Origin: Allomuricauda sp. CAU 1633
GTDB taxonomy: Bacteria; Bacteroidota; Bacteroidia; Flavobacteriales; Flavobacteriaceae
Direction: 5' to 3'
Length of the DNA stretch: 64,000 bases
NCBI RefSeq assembly: GCF_017313225.1
Contig: NZ_JAFLNE010000006.1
Span: forward strand, 108,245-172,244
The notes below the pieces were generated by a model. That model made no database searches, was not told where the DNA came from, and worked only from the letters and a program-made list of their open reading frames with translations. Below are positions 43,183 to 53,428 of the stretch, one piece after another. How positions within the stretch are numbered: position 1 is the first letter of the stretch; each line of letters starts with the position of its first letter. Made by a program: the position numbers and the translations under genes.

Positions 43183-45558
43183 TTAATCATTCATTATTTC
43201 TTGTATTTCCTCTTGGGTCAATGCCTTATCGAACAGGTAAAGCTCATCCATGAAACTTGAGTCTGATAGATGCCCCCATCCAATAAAATTGGGCGCTCCT
43301 GAACCAATGGAAAGTATGGAACAGTTTTCCCAACTAATGGTCTTACCCGTCATATCCCCCATGTTGGCCACAGGTTCTCCATTGAAATAGATCAGTGTTG
43401 CAGTTTCGGTCACTGTAAAGGCTACATGTACCCATTCTCCTGCGGTAACGTCGATGACCTCCCCATCATTCCACACATCTCCGGCATCACTTCCTACATG
43501 AAGTTTTATGCGTTGTGATGCAGCATCTCCTTCTCTAAACAATCGGAAACCAGCACTTAAATCATTATCGCTCCCATTCATGGGTGGGCTAACTGTAAGT
43601 AGTCCTGCCCTATCAGGGTTTCCATCCACTTTGTACCAGAAAGCAGCACTGAACTGATTGTTGAACAATCCATCGATAGGGAATGTGAGATAAGAATCTG
43701 CTGCGCCTGCGTAGGCGTCGCTTCCCACACTACTTTCCCCAGCAAATCCTGGAGTTCCTTCCACAGTGGGTTCTGAGTTGCTATTGGCCTCTGTATAGGC
43801 ACCGTCAAATGGCATATATAAGGTTGAACCGTAGTTTGGTATGGTTACCGTACCGCCTGCAACCGCTGCTACTTCTTCAGGCGTAAGTGCCTTATTGAAG
43901 AAACGAAGGCCATCTATGGTGCTATTATCCGATAGGTGATCCCAATAACTGAATGTTGGGCCTCCGGAACCAATGGTGAAGGTTTCGCAACCTGTCCAGT
44001 CGATAGGTGCAGACATGGCAGAGGAAAGCACTTCGGTACCATTAAAGTAAATGGTGTTTTTATCACTGGCTATGGTAAAGGCGATATGCACCCATTCCCC
44101 GGCGGTAACATCAATGATATCACCATCGTTCCAGCTTTCACCAGCTCCTGTTCCTACATTGAGTTTGATCCGTTGTTCATTGGCATCACCTTCCCGGAAG
44201 AGCCTGAACCCTTGGAAACGGTCCACTTCATCGTCGCCAATGACAATAATTCCAGCCCGTGTAGGCTCTGCATCCACCTTATACCAGAAGGCTCCGCTGA
44301 ATTCGGGAGTAAGCAGTGATGCGTTAGCTGGATATTCAATATAAGAATCCGTTGCTCCAGCATAGGCTTGGTCACCTACCTGACTTTCATCTGTAAATCC
44401 GGGTGCACCTACTTCACTGGCTGCCCTACTTCCCACCAAGTCAATATAGTCGCCATCAAAAGGCATATAGAATGACTCTCCAGGATACTGTGGCATATAC
44501 GGATTCAATGAATTCAACATAATTTGTATGTCTACATCGGTCAATGCCTTATTGAAGATTCGGAGTTCATCTATTTCACTATAATCCGATAAATGATCCC
44601 AGTAATCAAAAGTAGGACCACCTGAACCAATGGTCAAAACTTCACAGCCTGTCCAATCGATTGGTGCTATTAAATCTGAAGACAACATCTCGATCCCATT
44701 AAAGTAGATAGTGGTCTTGGTTTGGGAAATGGACATGGTCACGTGGACCCATTCTCCGGCGGCAACATCGATGACACCGCCATCATTCCAGCTTTCGCCA
44801 GCTCCAGTACCGACATTTAATTTTATCCGTTGTTCATCACCATTTCCTTCCCTGAACAATCTAAAGCCTTGGAAACGGTCTTCGGCATCATCGCCAACTA
44901 CCAATATTCCGGCTCTGTCCGGCACAGCATTTACCTTATACCAAAATGCGGCACTGAATTCCGGGGTTTTTAGTCCATCCATGGGAAAATTGAGGTAGGA
45001 ATCTTGTGCTCCAACGTAGGCATCGGAGCCCACGTATCCATCTCCATTGAATCCTGGCGAGCCTACTTCCTCTGGCTGTTGAAAGCTAATAAGATCCATA
45101 AATTGCCCATCAAAAGGCATATACATTACCTCCCCATCAAACATGGCCTCATAAGGTGGCGACTTGGTGAAATTGACTTCCTCAGTAGAAGTTTTGCCCT
45201 CAAGGTCTGAAGCTGTAACAGTTAGTATGTGGTCGCCATCACCCAAATTATCATAGGAGAACTCTTTGAGTACGATACGATAATCTGTGAAGGAGTTAAA
45301 ATTGGCAATTTGCGTGCCATTCAACATGACCTTAACATCCTTTACCTCGATATCATCCGTGACCTCAATGTCAATATCCAGGCTAGTCACTTCTTCAAAA
45401 ACTTGGATTTGCGTCCCTTCTGTAGGGTAATTTATGGTAATCTGAGGCGCGGTTTCATCGGCTCCTGCAGCTATTTCGGTAATAGAATCTATACCTTCAT
45501 TACAGGAGACGACCAACAGTACCATCAAGAACAATATGGGTTTAACTATATATTTCAT
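43183..45558 (-). CDS. Surface lipoprotein with three LamG-type repeats
   Basis: A 791-residue lipoprotein (VVSCNEG) encoded where SusE/SusF proteins stand in glycan loci. An Ig-like segment (about 35-130, TINYPTEGTQIQVFEE, DGDHILTVTASD) is followed by three concanavalin-like LamG repeats of about 205 residues each (from about 140, 355 and 565). Each has MPFDG, SAAFWYKV or SGAFWYKV, GFRLFREG, GESWNDG-type or DVWNDG and TIGSGGPTF or SIGSGAPNF. It should bind glycan at the cell surface and feed SusCD. Repeat units are similar enough to suggest internal duplication. Confidence 0.85.
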   Translation of the reverse strand: MKYIVKPILFLMVLLVVSCNEGIDSITEIAAGADETAPQITINYPTEGTQIQVFEEVTSLDIDIEVTDDIEVKDVKVMLNGTQIANFNSFTDYRIVLKEFSYDNLGDGDHILTVTASDLEGKTSTEEVNFTKSPPYEAMFDGEVMYMPFDGQFMDLISFQQPEEVGSPGFNGDGYVGSDAYVGAQDSYLNFPMDGLKTPEFSAAFWYKVNAVPDRAGILVVGDDAEDRFQGFRLFREGNGDEQRIKLNVGTGAGESWNDGGVIDVAAGEWVHVTMSISQTKTTIYFNGIEMLSSDLIAPIDWTGCEVLTIGSGGPTFDYWDHLSDYSEIDELRIFNKALTDVDIQIMLNSLNPYMPQYPGESFYMPFDGDYIDLVGSRAASEVGAPGFTDESQVGDQAYAGATDSYIEYPANASLLTPEFSGAFWYKVDAEPTRAGIIVIGDDEVDRFQGFRLFREGDANEQRIKLNVGTGAGESWNDGDIIDVTAGEWVHIAFTIASDKNTIYFNGTEVLSSAMSAPIDWTGCETFTIGSGGPTFSYWDHLSDNSTIDGLRFFNKALTPEEVAAVAGGTVTIPNYGSTLYMPFDGAYTEANSNSEPTVEGTPGFAGESSVGSDAYAGAADSYLTFPIDGLFNNQFSAAFWYKVDGNPDRAGLLTVSPPMNGSDNDLSAGFRLFREGDAASQRIKLHVGSDAGDVWNDGEVIDVTAGEWVHVAFTVTETATLIYFNGEPVANMGDMTGKTISWENCSILSIGSGAPNFIGWGHLSDSSFMDELYLFDKALTQEEIQEIMND

Positions 45559-45582
45559 CTTTCGTAGTTTTTTGTTTAATCG

Positions 45583-47127
45583 TTAGTTGTTACTTCCCCC
45601 TAAGCTTGGCAATGCATCTATTTGTGCTTGTGGATAAGGCAGCAACTGCTTATCAGAAGAGAATGTTCTTCCGTCGTAACTCAATTCAGAGAAGTTGTCC
45701 AAACGAATCATATCGTAATAGCGGATGCCCCACTCCAAGGCAAGTTCCGCAAATTTTTCGTCCATAACCTGATCAGAGGTTACACCTGACAAACCGGTCA
45801 TGCCCGCACGGGTTCTAACCATATTCACAGCTTGATCTGCTGTCATTCCAGTACCACTGGCCCCTCTGGTCAAGGCTTCGGCATACATCAATAATATCTC
45901 GGCATAGCGGATAACAATCATGTTTTTTCCACCTCCATAGTTATTGCGACCACTGGTAATCTGAACAGATGGTAAATAGTGCTTCCCGCTGGCAAACAAT
46001 GCCCTTGCATAATCATTAATGATATCACCATCCCGTGTAGTGTTGCTGACAAAGGAGGGCAGAGTGGCGTAGTTGGGGTCTGCTTGTAATTCAGCAATGC
46101 CACGATCAGTCCACAATACGCTGGTTTCCAATCTTACGGTTTCATTTCTATCCAACATAAATTTGATGAACTTCATGCTGGGCTCATAAAAACCCCATCC
46201 ATCTGAAGCATTTTCCCTTGCAGGTGTCCAACCTTGTGGGCCAAAAGGAGCATATAAATGGTAAAAAGTGTCTCCTGTACTGGAACCGTAATCGGAAAAT
46301 TGCATTTCCAACAAACTTTCATCGCTTAACTCACCTGGTTTTTTGAACAGACTATAAAAATCAGGGTAAAGCATAAACTTGTTTGAATTGATAACGGCAC
46401 CACAGGCATCGGCAACTGCTTGATAGTTCTCCATTTCCAAATTGGCCATGGCTTTTAAGGCATAAGCAGTGTAGCGTGTCACTCCACCTGGTATATCCTC
46501 ACGCTCATTGGGCCTCAAATTAGGCAACAGTGGAATTGCTTCGTCCATCTGATCGGACACGAACTGCATAACCTCATCTTTGAGTGCCGCTCCATCTGCA
46601 ATCTCGGTGTCGGGTTGAGTGGTCTGAATGATGAACACATCTCCCCAGACTCTAGCTAGATTAAAGTGCAACCATGCCCTTAAGACCTTAATTTCGGCAA
46701 TGTATTGATTTGCGGCATCTTGACCACTTTCATCGGCAAAACCCTTAAAATTTTCTATAAGCTCTATTTCTGTATTTAGGCCTACAATGTCGCCGTAGTG
46801 GATATTCCACAAGGAATTGTACATCCAATAGCCCTGGTCGTACACAAAATTGTCAGTATCGGCAAAAGGTTGTTGATCGCCAAGCCCCCCTGCATTCACA
46901 TCATCCCCCCGGACTGAGAGCAATAAGGGTTCTTCCCATCCCCTAGTGGCAAAAATATTGTAGGATCCCACCAAGGCCTGTACCATATCTTCAGTTGCCG
47001 TATAATCCAAATCATCTGCATTGAGCTGACCTTCAATGTTCTCAAACTTGTCACTGCAAGATTGGATGAAAAACATCGCAATCAATACAAACATCCATTT
47101 GTAAATTGGGTTCATTTTATTTTTCAT
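45583..47127 (-). CDS. susD: SusD-like glycan-binding outer-membrane lipoprotein
   Basis: A 514-residue SusD/RagB protein with lipobox FIQSCSDK. TPR-like helices and motifs are typical: ATEDMVQALVGSYNIFATRGW, IAEIKVLRAWLHFNLARVWGD, TRYTAYALKAMANLEM, MIVIRYAEILLMYAEALTRG and the C-terminal GIRYYDMIRL. It caps the SusC barrel encoded just upstream. The frame extends to 47151 inside susC, but ATG 47127 gives a 10 bp gap and a usual lipoprotein signal; ATG 47115 is also possible. Confidence 0.94.
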   Translation of the reverse strand: MKNKMNPIYKWMFVLIAMFFIQSCSDKFENIEGQLNADDLDYTATEDMVQALVGSYNIFATRGWEEPLLLSVRGDDVNAGGLGDQQPFADTDNFVYDQGYWMYNSLWNIHYGDIVGLNTEIELIENFKGFADESGQDAANQYIAEIKVLRAWLHFNLARVWGDVFIIQTTQPDTEIADGAALKDEVMQFVSDQMDEAIPLLPNLRPNEREDIPGGVTRYTAYALKAMANLEMENYQAVADACGAVINSNKFMLYPDFYSLFKKPGELSDESLLEMQFSDYGSSTGDTFYHLYAPFGPQGWTPARENASDGWGFYEPSMKFIKFMLDRNETVRLETSVLWTDRGIAELQADPNYATLPSFVSNTTRDGDIINDYARALFASGKHYLPSVQITSGRNNYGGGKNMIVIRYAEILLMYAEALTRGASGTGMTADQAVNMVRTRAGMTGLSGVTSDQVMDEKFAELALEWGIRYYDMIRLDNFSELSYDGRTFSSDKQLLPYPQAQIDALPSLGGSNN

Positions 47128-47137
47128 TTCAATTTTT

Positions 47138-50100
47138 TTATAGTTTAACATTTACACCTATGGTATATATTGCTGGTACCGGATAGGTTTGACGGTCCAC
47201 CCCGTTGGAAACTTCAGGGTTAAATCCGTTGTAGCTGAACAAAGTCAGTGGTCTTTCAGCAGTTAGGGTGAATTTGAAATCAGGCACATTGTTACCCTTG
47301 AACTTCCCTCCTTTTAAAGTGTAGGCCAATTGAATATTCTGAATCCTAAAAAAGTCCCCGTCCTCTACCCAAAAGTTGCTGAGTTTTTGGTTCCAACCAT
47401 CACGAAGTCCTGCGGATGATGGGTAGGTGTTACTGGTCCCCTCGCCATGCCAACGGTTTTTGGCCAAGTCAGCATCCATATTGGTATCGTTAGTGAAGAT
47501 AATCTCTCCACGCTTTCTGTTCAAAATCTTGTTACCGGTTTGTCCATAGAAGTTCATGGTGAATCCAAAATCCTTGTAATTGACCCCAATGTTTCCTCCA
47601 TAGGTGAATTTTGGAAGAAAAGAACCCAGTACCGCTCTGTCATCATCAGTAATACTGCCATCTCCATTTCTATCATTGTAAATCAAATAGCCTGGTTCGA
47701 TGTCCTGCCCTTCAGCTATTGCATTTTGGGCTACCGGGTCGGCATCAATTTGGGCTTGATTTTGATATACTCCTGTGGTCTCATAACCATAGAAAGCATA
47801 CAAAGGTTCGCCCACAATGGTCCTTTGACGGAATTCCGCAGAACCTGAGTCAATGTAACCACTTTCATTTTCTACTTCAAGGGTTTCGTTCTTTACCGTA
47901 GTAAAGTTGGCCCCTATGTTATAACTTAGGTCCTCAGAGATATTGTCGTTCCAGTTTAAAGCCACTTCTACCCCAGAGTTTCGGATAACACCAGAGTTCC
48001 TATCAATCGTTACATTGGCAATAGGAATGTATACAGGCATAATGGCGTTCTCTGTATCCCTAATGTAATAATCGGCCTCTAAGGACAAACGATTGTTAAG
48101 GGTAGTTAGGTTAATACCAAAATCCAATTCCTCAACCACTTCCCAACTCAAGTCAGAGTATGTACTAGTAGCTGTGATTCCCGTAACAGGAGTGTCTCCC
48201 AAATCCACAGTGGTGTTACTGATGGTGTTTGCTCCAGAACTTGCATTGACATTATCATTGCCCAAGCGACCCCATGCGGCTCTTAGCTTTAAGAAGTCAA
48301 AAATAGTATTGTTCCGCATAAACGGTTCCTGGGATATAACCCACCCTGCACCAACTGCTGGGAAATAACCCCATTGATCTTTGGTGAATTTTGACGATCT
48401 ATCGGCTCGAAAAGTCCCATACAACAGATAACGATCCTTAAAGTTATATGCCACCCTTCCAAAGTATGACTGACCATATATCCTATTGTTTTCCTCTTCA
48501 ACATTGTTGTTGAATGAAAGGGGATCAGCAAAATCAAGATACCAGGACGTTTCATAATTTATTCCGGCTATATCGCTACCCGTGGCCTCAAACCTATTTG
48601 CAGCTTCATCTCTATATGAAGCACCCGCCATCATAGTAACATTGTGATCTTGGTCATACGTATCGGTATAGGTTAAAATATTATCCCATATTTGGTTGTA
48701 ATAATTATTCTGCTTCCTATTGATTGAAGAAATACGCTGGTCACCAAACCCCATATTGTAGGGTAGGTTTACATATCGCTCCTCCAATGCCGAAAAATCA
48801 ACATTATAGGTTGACCTAAAAGTCAACTTATCTTTAATGAAATCGGTTTCTAGATAGATATTGGCCAACAACTTGCGTATTTTCAACCTATTATTGTTAT
48901 AGTCCATATCTGGAAAAGGGTTTTGGGTACCCCTGTATCCAAGCGCTTGGGCATTGGCATAACGAACTGGGGTGGCATCTGTGTTCAGCTCATCAAAAAC
49001 GGGAAGTATGGGAACTGCAAAATAGGCCTTGAACCAAGCTGAATCTTCTGGGGTAAATTGTGTGGCGTTACTAAATACCGTATTTACTCCCATTTTTAAA
49101 TTATCAGAGACATCAACATCCAATTTTGAACGAATGTTGAATCGCTCATATTTATTTTTCATATCGAGCAGACCTTCTTGAGAAAAGTAGTTGGTACCCA
49201 TGGAGTAAGCTACGTTGTCTGTACCTCCAGTAACACTCAAACCATGGTTTTGAATAATCCCATCCCTCATAATCTCATCATACCAGTCCGTATTCACATC
49301 CGGAACATTAGGGTTAATTCGGCTTCTCCCATAGCGTTGCATAGCATTGAGCACAAATTGTACATCGGGCGCAGAACCTGATTCAACGGCCATGGTAACG
49401 AACTGCTCTGCGTTGGCCATTTTTAAAACATTTTGGGCACGCTGTACCCCGGTATATCCATTGTATTCAATCTGTGGCCTTCTGTTTTTTACACCCGACT
49501 TGGTCTCGATAATGATGACTCCATTTGCAGCCCTTACGCCATAAATGGCTGAAGAGGATGCATCTTTGAGCACATTCATGGTTTTAATGTCATTGGGATT
49601 CAAAAAGTCAATGTTGCTGTAGAACATCCCATCAACCACATATAGAAGATTGGTTGCGTCCGAGTAGGTTCCCAAACCGCGGATTCTTACTGTTGGTGAT
49701 GCACCCGGACTTCCCGTGGTTACGATTTGTACTCCGGCTACCTTGCCTTGTAGTGATTGTACCGGGTTGGCCGATGGTGTTTTTTCAATCTGTTCGGCAT
49801 CAACAGTTACAATTGAACCCGTTAAATCAGCTTTCTTTTGGGTACCATACCCTACCACAACGACTTCATCCAAAGCCTGGGTGTCCTCCTGAAGGGAGAT
49901 ATTAATGGTGGTTCTACCACCAATGGGTACTTCTTGGGTACTAAAACCAATGTAACTGAACGAGAGTGTTCCGGTACTTGAAACATTGTCCAAACTGTAA
50001 TTTCCATCGAAATCGGTTTGGGTTCCGGTTGTAGTACCCATTAAGATAACACTCGCCCCAGGCAATGGTGTACCTTGATCATCGGTAACTGTACCCGAAA

Positions 50101-50179
50101 CCGTTATATTGTTTTGGGCCAAAAGCACCGCCTGAAACAATAAAAACGAGATTGTTAATAGTTTGCTTTTAATTTTCAT
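47138..50179 (-). CDS. susC: SusC-like TonB-dependent outer-membrane receptor
   Basis: A complete 1013-residue receptor. Signal peptide ends LLAQN; CarboxypepD-regulatory-like domain (VSGTVTDDQGTPLPGASV...), plug with QALDEVVVVGYGTQKKADLT, PVQSLQGKVAGVQI and TPTVRIRGLGTYSD-type motifs, then the barrel with SusC C-terminus (PAIYTIGVNVKL). It imports oligosaccharides with SusD, powered by TonB. First gene of the minus-strand glycan operon, which reads susC-susD-LamG-GH144-GH144-hydrolase-GH43-GH3-sulfatase. Confidence 0.95.
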   Translation of the reverse strand: MKIKSKLLTISFLLFQAVLLAQNNITVSGTVTDDQGTPLPGASVILMGTTTGTQTDFDGNYSLDNVSSTGTLSFSYIGFSTQEVPIGGRTTINISLQEDTQALDEVVVVGYGTQKKADLTGSIVTVDAEQIEKTPSANPVQSLQGKVAGVQIVTTGSPGASPTVRIRGLGTYSDATNLLYVVDGMFYSNIDFLNPNDIKTMNVLKDASSSAIYGVRAANGVIIIETKSGVKNRRPQIEYNGYTGVQRAQNVLKMANAEQFVTMAVESGSAPDVQFVLNAMQRYGRSRINPNVPDVNTDWYDEIMRDGIIQNHGLSVTGGTDNVAYSMGTNYFSQEGLLDMKNKYERFNIRSKLDVDVSDNLKMGVNTVFSNATQFTPEDSAWFKAYFAVPILPVFDELNTDATPVRYANAQALGYRGTQNPFPDMDYNNNRLKIRKLLANIYLETDFIKDKLTFRSTYNVDFSALEERYVNLPYNMGFGDQRISSINRKQNNYYNQIWDNILTYTDTYDQDHNVTMMAGASYRDEAANRFEATGSDIAGINYETSWYLDFADPLSFNNNVEEENNRIYGQSYFGRVAYNFKDRYLLYGTFRADRSSKFTKDQWGYFPAVGAGWVISQEPFMRNNTIFDFLKLRAAWGRLGNDNVNASSGANTISNTTVDLGDTPVTGITATSTYSDLSWEVVEELDFGINLTTLNNRLSLEADYYIRDTENAIMPVYIPIANVTIDRNSGVIRNSGVEVALNWNDNISEDLSYNIGANFTTVKNETLEVENESGYIDSGSAEFRQRTIVGEPLYAFYGYETTGVYQNQAQIDADPVAQNAIAEGQDIEPGYLIYNDRNGDGSITDDDRAVLGSFLPKFTYGGNIGVNYKDFGFTMNFYGQTGNKILNRKRGEIIFTNDTNMDADLAKNRWHGEGTSNTYPSSAGLRDGWNQKLSNFWVEDGDFFRIQNIQLAYTLKGGKFKGNNVPDFKFTLTAERPLTLFSYNGFNPEVSNGVDRQTYPVPAIYTIGVNVKL

Positions 50180-50413
50180 AATTGTGCAAAAATTGAGTTA
50201 GATTTTTACTAAATTAATAAAGTGTTGTTCCCGTTGTCCGATGTACCATTACATAATAAATACATCATTAAAATATGCCCTAGAATGCCTTATTTCGCTT
50301 GATTTGCAGTAGCACCACCCTAATTTGATGTAAAAAAATTTAACATAGTGATGTAGTGATGATGTAGTGGATAAAGTGCCGGATTTATCCCTTTTTAATG
50401 GGCAACACCACTA

Positions 50414-53152
50414 TTAAAAAGTTATGAGGAAATTGGAAAGGTTGTCAGAACTGTCCATATCCAGTTTTTTGCGCAGTCGGTATCGATGTATTTCAACACC
50501 CCTGATGGATATCGCCATCAATGGTGCTATCTCCTTTGTGGAAAGATTCATTTTTAGGTAGGCACATAGTTTTAAATCCTTGGGTGTCAATGCCGGATAT
50601 TCTGCTAAAAGTCTTTCAAAAAAGTCCTCGTGCAATTCCTTAAAATTTACTTCAAAGCGTTTCCAATCTTCGGTATCTTGAATAGACCTGTTCAATTTTT
50701 TGATGAACGACCTATATCGTTGTGAATTGGAAAATTTGTCCTTGTTCATCAGGAGCATGTTTTTTAATTCCAATATCATTTCATTCTTTTTGGCAATGTT
50801 GAGGGTCGTACTCGCCAATTCGTTTTGCTTCAGCCGTATTTCCTTTGCCAATTTTTCCTTTTCCAGCTTGGCCAATCGCTCCTGCTGTTCTTTTTCCATC
50901 TGTTTCTCCAATTCCCTTTGCTTTCGCATAAATTTTCGGCGATTGTATAGCCTTATCGTAATAACAACCAACACCGCACCAATGCCATAAAATATCATGC
51001 TGATGGTAGAAAGGTACCATGGCGGTGTAATTTCAAAATTGATGATATTGGGAGCCGAAACCTTATTGTCCATCCCGGCAGTGGATACTTTAAACGTGTA
51101 TTCCCCATGAGGGAGGTTCTGAAAGTTTATGAATCCATCCTCGGCATATTCGGAATATTCTTTTGGGCCTTCTAGCTCATAATAATATCGGGATTGGATA
51201 ATTTCCGGACAGGATGCTTCTATGATTATTGACTGAGAATTTTTGTAGGGTATCTCAATTTTACCCTCTACAGAATATTTGTTCTTTTGGTCATTTAAAA
51301 CGGTAATATCGGGAACGGGAAGGGCACGCTGGTTGGACTGACTTTTTAATCTGTAATCGTTGACTTTTGCAAAACCATCACTCAACGTAATAAATGAAAT
51401 GGAATCGTTCATTTTAATCAACCGCTGGGAATCTGGAATCAATCGTTCCCGTAACGGCAGATCCGTAATCATAAGACTATCCCTTTTTAAATCGGTATAG
51501 ATAATTGATTTTCTTCCTTCGCCATCAACAAACCAAAAGTGGGTGTCATCAAAAAATAATAGTTCTTTGTTGGAATAATTGGAAAATTCCTCAAAAGAAA
51601 CAATGTTCTCGCCAATGGGATTGTACTTGAACCATTTGCCTTCACTGGAGAAGACCATTTGATTTTTAATGTTGTACACCTTTACGTTATATTCACTCGG
51701 GGCACTTTCTTCATGAAATCTTTGTGTTTGCACAACCTGCGCGTAGTCATCATCCAAATGTATCCTATAAAATCCCTTGTAGGGGTGGGCCGCCCATAAA
51801 ATGCTAGGAGTTTCAAAAGACAATTGTTTTACAGGAAAATCTATTCCTCTAATCTTGGTGACCTCCCATTCTCCATTGGGTTGTTTTACAAACTTTGTGA
51901 GTCCATTGTAGGTACCCTGGATATATGTTGCATATTGATCGGGTACTTTTATAATTTGATAACCCCCCGATTGTGAGGTCAGCAATTTGAACCCATTCTC
52001 TTCAACTTTATACGTTCCAGTATTGTGTCCGCACAGGAGGTCGCCCTCAACTTCAATCAAATTCCATACATGCCCTTGCGAGCCATTAACAAATTTCAAT
52101 GTGTTCCCCTCAAAATAAAAAACACCCGTATTACTGCCCAGATATAATCTATCGTTATGATTTACCATGTCGTAGACCATTCCCAATGTTCCGGAATAAT
52201 CTGTGTAATACATAATTGAGTTGTTGAGCTTTGCCCTTGCTATTCCATTGTCCAATCCCAACCACAACTGATCATTGAAAAGCAACATGGACAGCACCGT
52301 GTTGTTCTGAAGTCCAGATTCACGGTTTATTATTTGATACGAATCTGTATTGGTATTGAATAGGTACATCCCATTTTTTATGGTTCCAAAGCCGATCTCA
52401 TTTTCGGCCAAGCGCACTATTTTGTTCAACTGATGAAGTTTAAGCTCATCATTTATCTTGGGGTTCCAGGGTTGTAGGCGCTGACCATCAAAAAGGTAGC
52501 ATCCACTTAATTTGGTTCCCACCAAAAGCTTATCCTTTAACACAATCATATCCGTCACCGTCTTTCCCTGCAATAATTCTTGATTGGGCAACGGGAAAAG
52601 TTCATCGTTCTTAAACTCAAATAGACCTCGTAATCCGCCTGCAACAATGATCTTATCATTAAATTCTACAATATCTGATATGACGGGTTGTGGATCCACA
52701 ACTTCTATCTTGTTGCCATCGTAGCTGTAAATGGATGAAAATGAGCGGAAAAAAACTTTATTATTTACAGGTAGAATTTCCCAAAACTCCTCACTGGTAA
52801 ATTCATGGTCTTTAATAAGTTGGGTCAATGAAGTGTATTCCAGTTCGCCCAGCCGGTTTTTCTTCCAATACCCAAACTCTTCATAAGAACCCGTGTAGAT
52901 CCTTTCCCCCACGGACTCAACTGATCGTATTATGGTATTGTTAGGCAGTTTGTTCAGGTTCCATTGCTCCCCATTAAAATGTAGCAACCCCTTGTTATTG
53001 GCCACAAATAACTCTCCGTTGGCATTCACGGACAAATCCCAATTCTTGCTGGCTCCTTTATATTCCAGTAAGCGGTAATTATAAATGGGAGGAAGCAGGT
53101 TTTGGCCACTCAGCAACAAAGGGATCAGGAAAACAATAACCCTAAACAGCAT
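50414..53152 (-). CDS. Membrane-bound two-component-propeller/Y_Y_Y/LuxR regulator
   Basis: The 912-residue protein has a signal (VIVFLIPLLLSGQN), a periplasmic two-component-regulator propeller (about 20-620), a Y_Y_Y domain (about 640-720, YYYELEGPKEYSEYAEDGF), a membrane helix (about 725-750, ISMIFYGIGAVLVVITIR), a coiled coil (about 755-830), and a LuxR helix-turn-helix at the C-terminus (LTPKDLKLCAYLKMNLSTKEIAPLM, VEIHRYRLRKKL). No kinase domain is present, so like SusR it should bind glycan outside and DNA inside. The start at 53212 would add 20 residues; ATG 53152 gives a regular signal. It likely controls the glycan operon beside it. Confidence 0.9.
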   Translation of the reverse strand: MLFRVIVFLIPLLLSGQNLLPPIYNYRLLEYKGASKNWDLSVNANGELFVANNKGLLHFNGEQWNLNKLPNNTIIRSVESVGERIYTGSYEEFGYWKKNRLGELEYTSLTQLIKDHEFTSEEFWEILPVNNKVFFRSFSSIYSYDGNKIEVVDPQPVISDIVEFNDKIIVAGGLRGLFEFKNDELFPLPNQELLQGKTVTDMIVLKDKLLVGTKLSGCYLFDGQRLQPWNPKINDELKLHQLNKIVRLAENEIGFGTIKNGMYLFNTNTDSYQIINRESGLQNNTVLSMLLFNDQLWLGLDNGIARAKLNNSIMYYTDYSGTLGMVYDMVNHNDRLYLGSNTGVFYFEGNTLKFVNGSQGHVWNLIEVEGDLLCGHNTGTYKVEENGFKLLTSQSGGYQIIKVPDQYATYIQGTYNGLTKFVKQPNGEWEVTKIRGIDFPVKQLSFETPSILWAAHPYKGFYRIHLDDDYAQVVQTQRFHEESAPSEYNVKVYNIKNQMVFSSEGKWFKYNPIGENIVSFEEFSNYSNKELLFFDDTHFWFVDGEGRKSIIYTDLKRDSLMITDLPLRERLIPDSQRLIKMNDSISFITLSDGFAKVNDYRLKSQSNQRALPVPDITVLNDQKNKYSVEGKIEIPYKNSQSIIIEASCPEIIQSRYYYELEGPKEYSEYAEDGFINFQNLPHGEYTFKVSTAGMDNKVSAPNIINFEITPPWYLSTISMIFYGIGAVLVVITIRLYNRRKFMRKQRELEKQMEKEQQERLAKLEKEKLAKEIRLKQNELASTTLNIAKKNEMILELKNMLLMNKDKFSNSQRYRSFIKKLNRSIQDTEDWKRFEVNFKELHEDFFERLLAEYPALTPKDLKLCAYLKMNLSTKEIAPLMAISIRGVEIHRYRLRKKLDMDSSDNLSNFLITF

Positions 53153-53428
53153 AAAACAGATATTATTTTTGTTGGTTGCCCAAAAAAATTGTTTGTAGTA
53201 CTCAATATACAAAACTGGTCTTAAAGAAAAACAATCGTTGGTTGATGTCTGTTAAAATGTTGGAGCTGCCATTGGCTGATTGAAAATCCATACATACCAT
53301 AGAATGTTTTTTTGATTACCTTATGTTGGTTTTAAATCAATTTGACCTGTAGTGGTTCAAATGTAAGTGAAAAACAACACCTAAACAGCAGGATAGTTCT
53401 TGCAAATTAAATCTCTTAACTGACCTTT

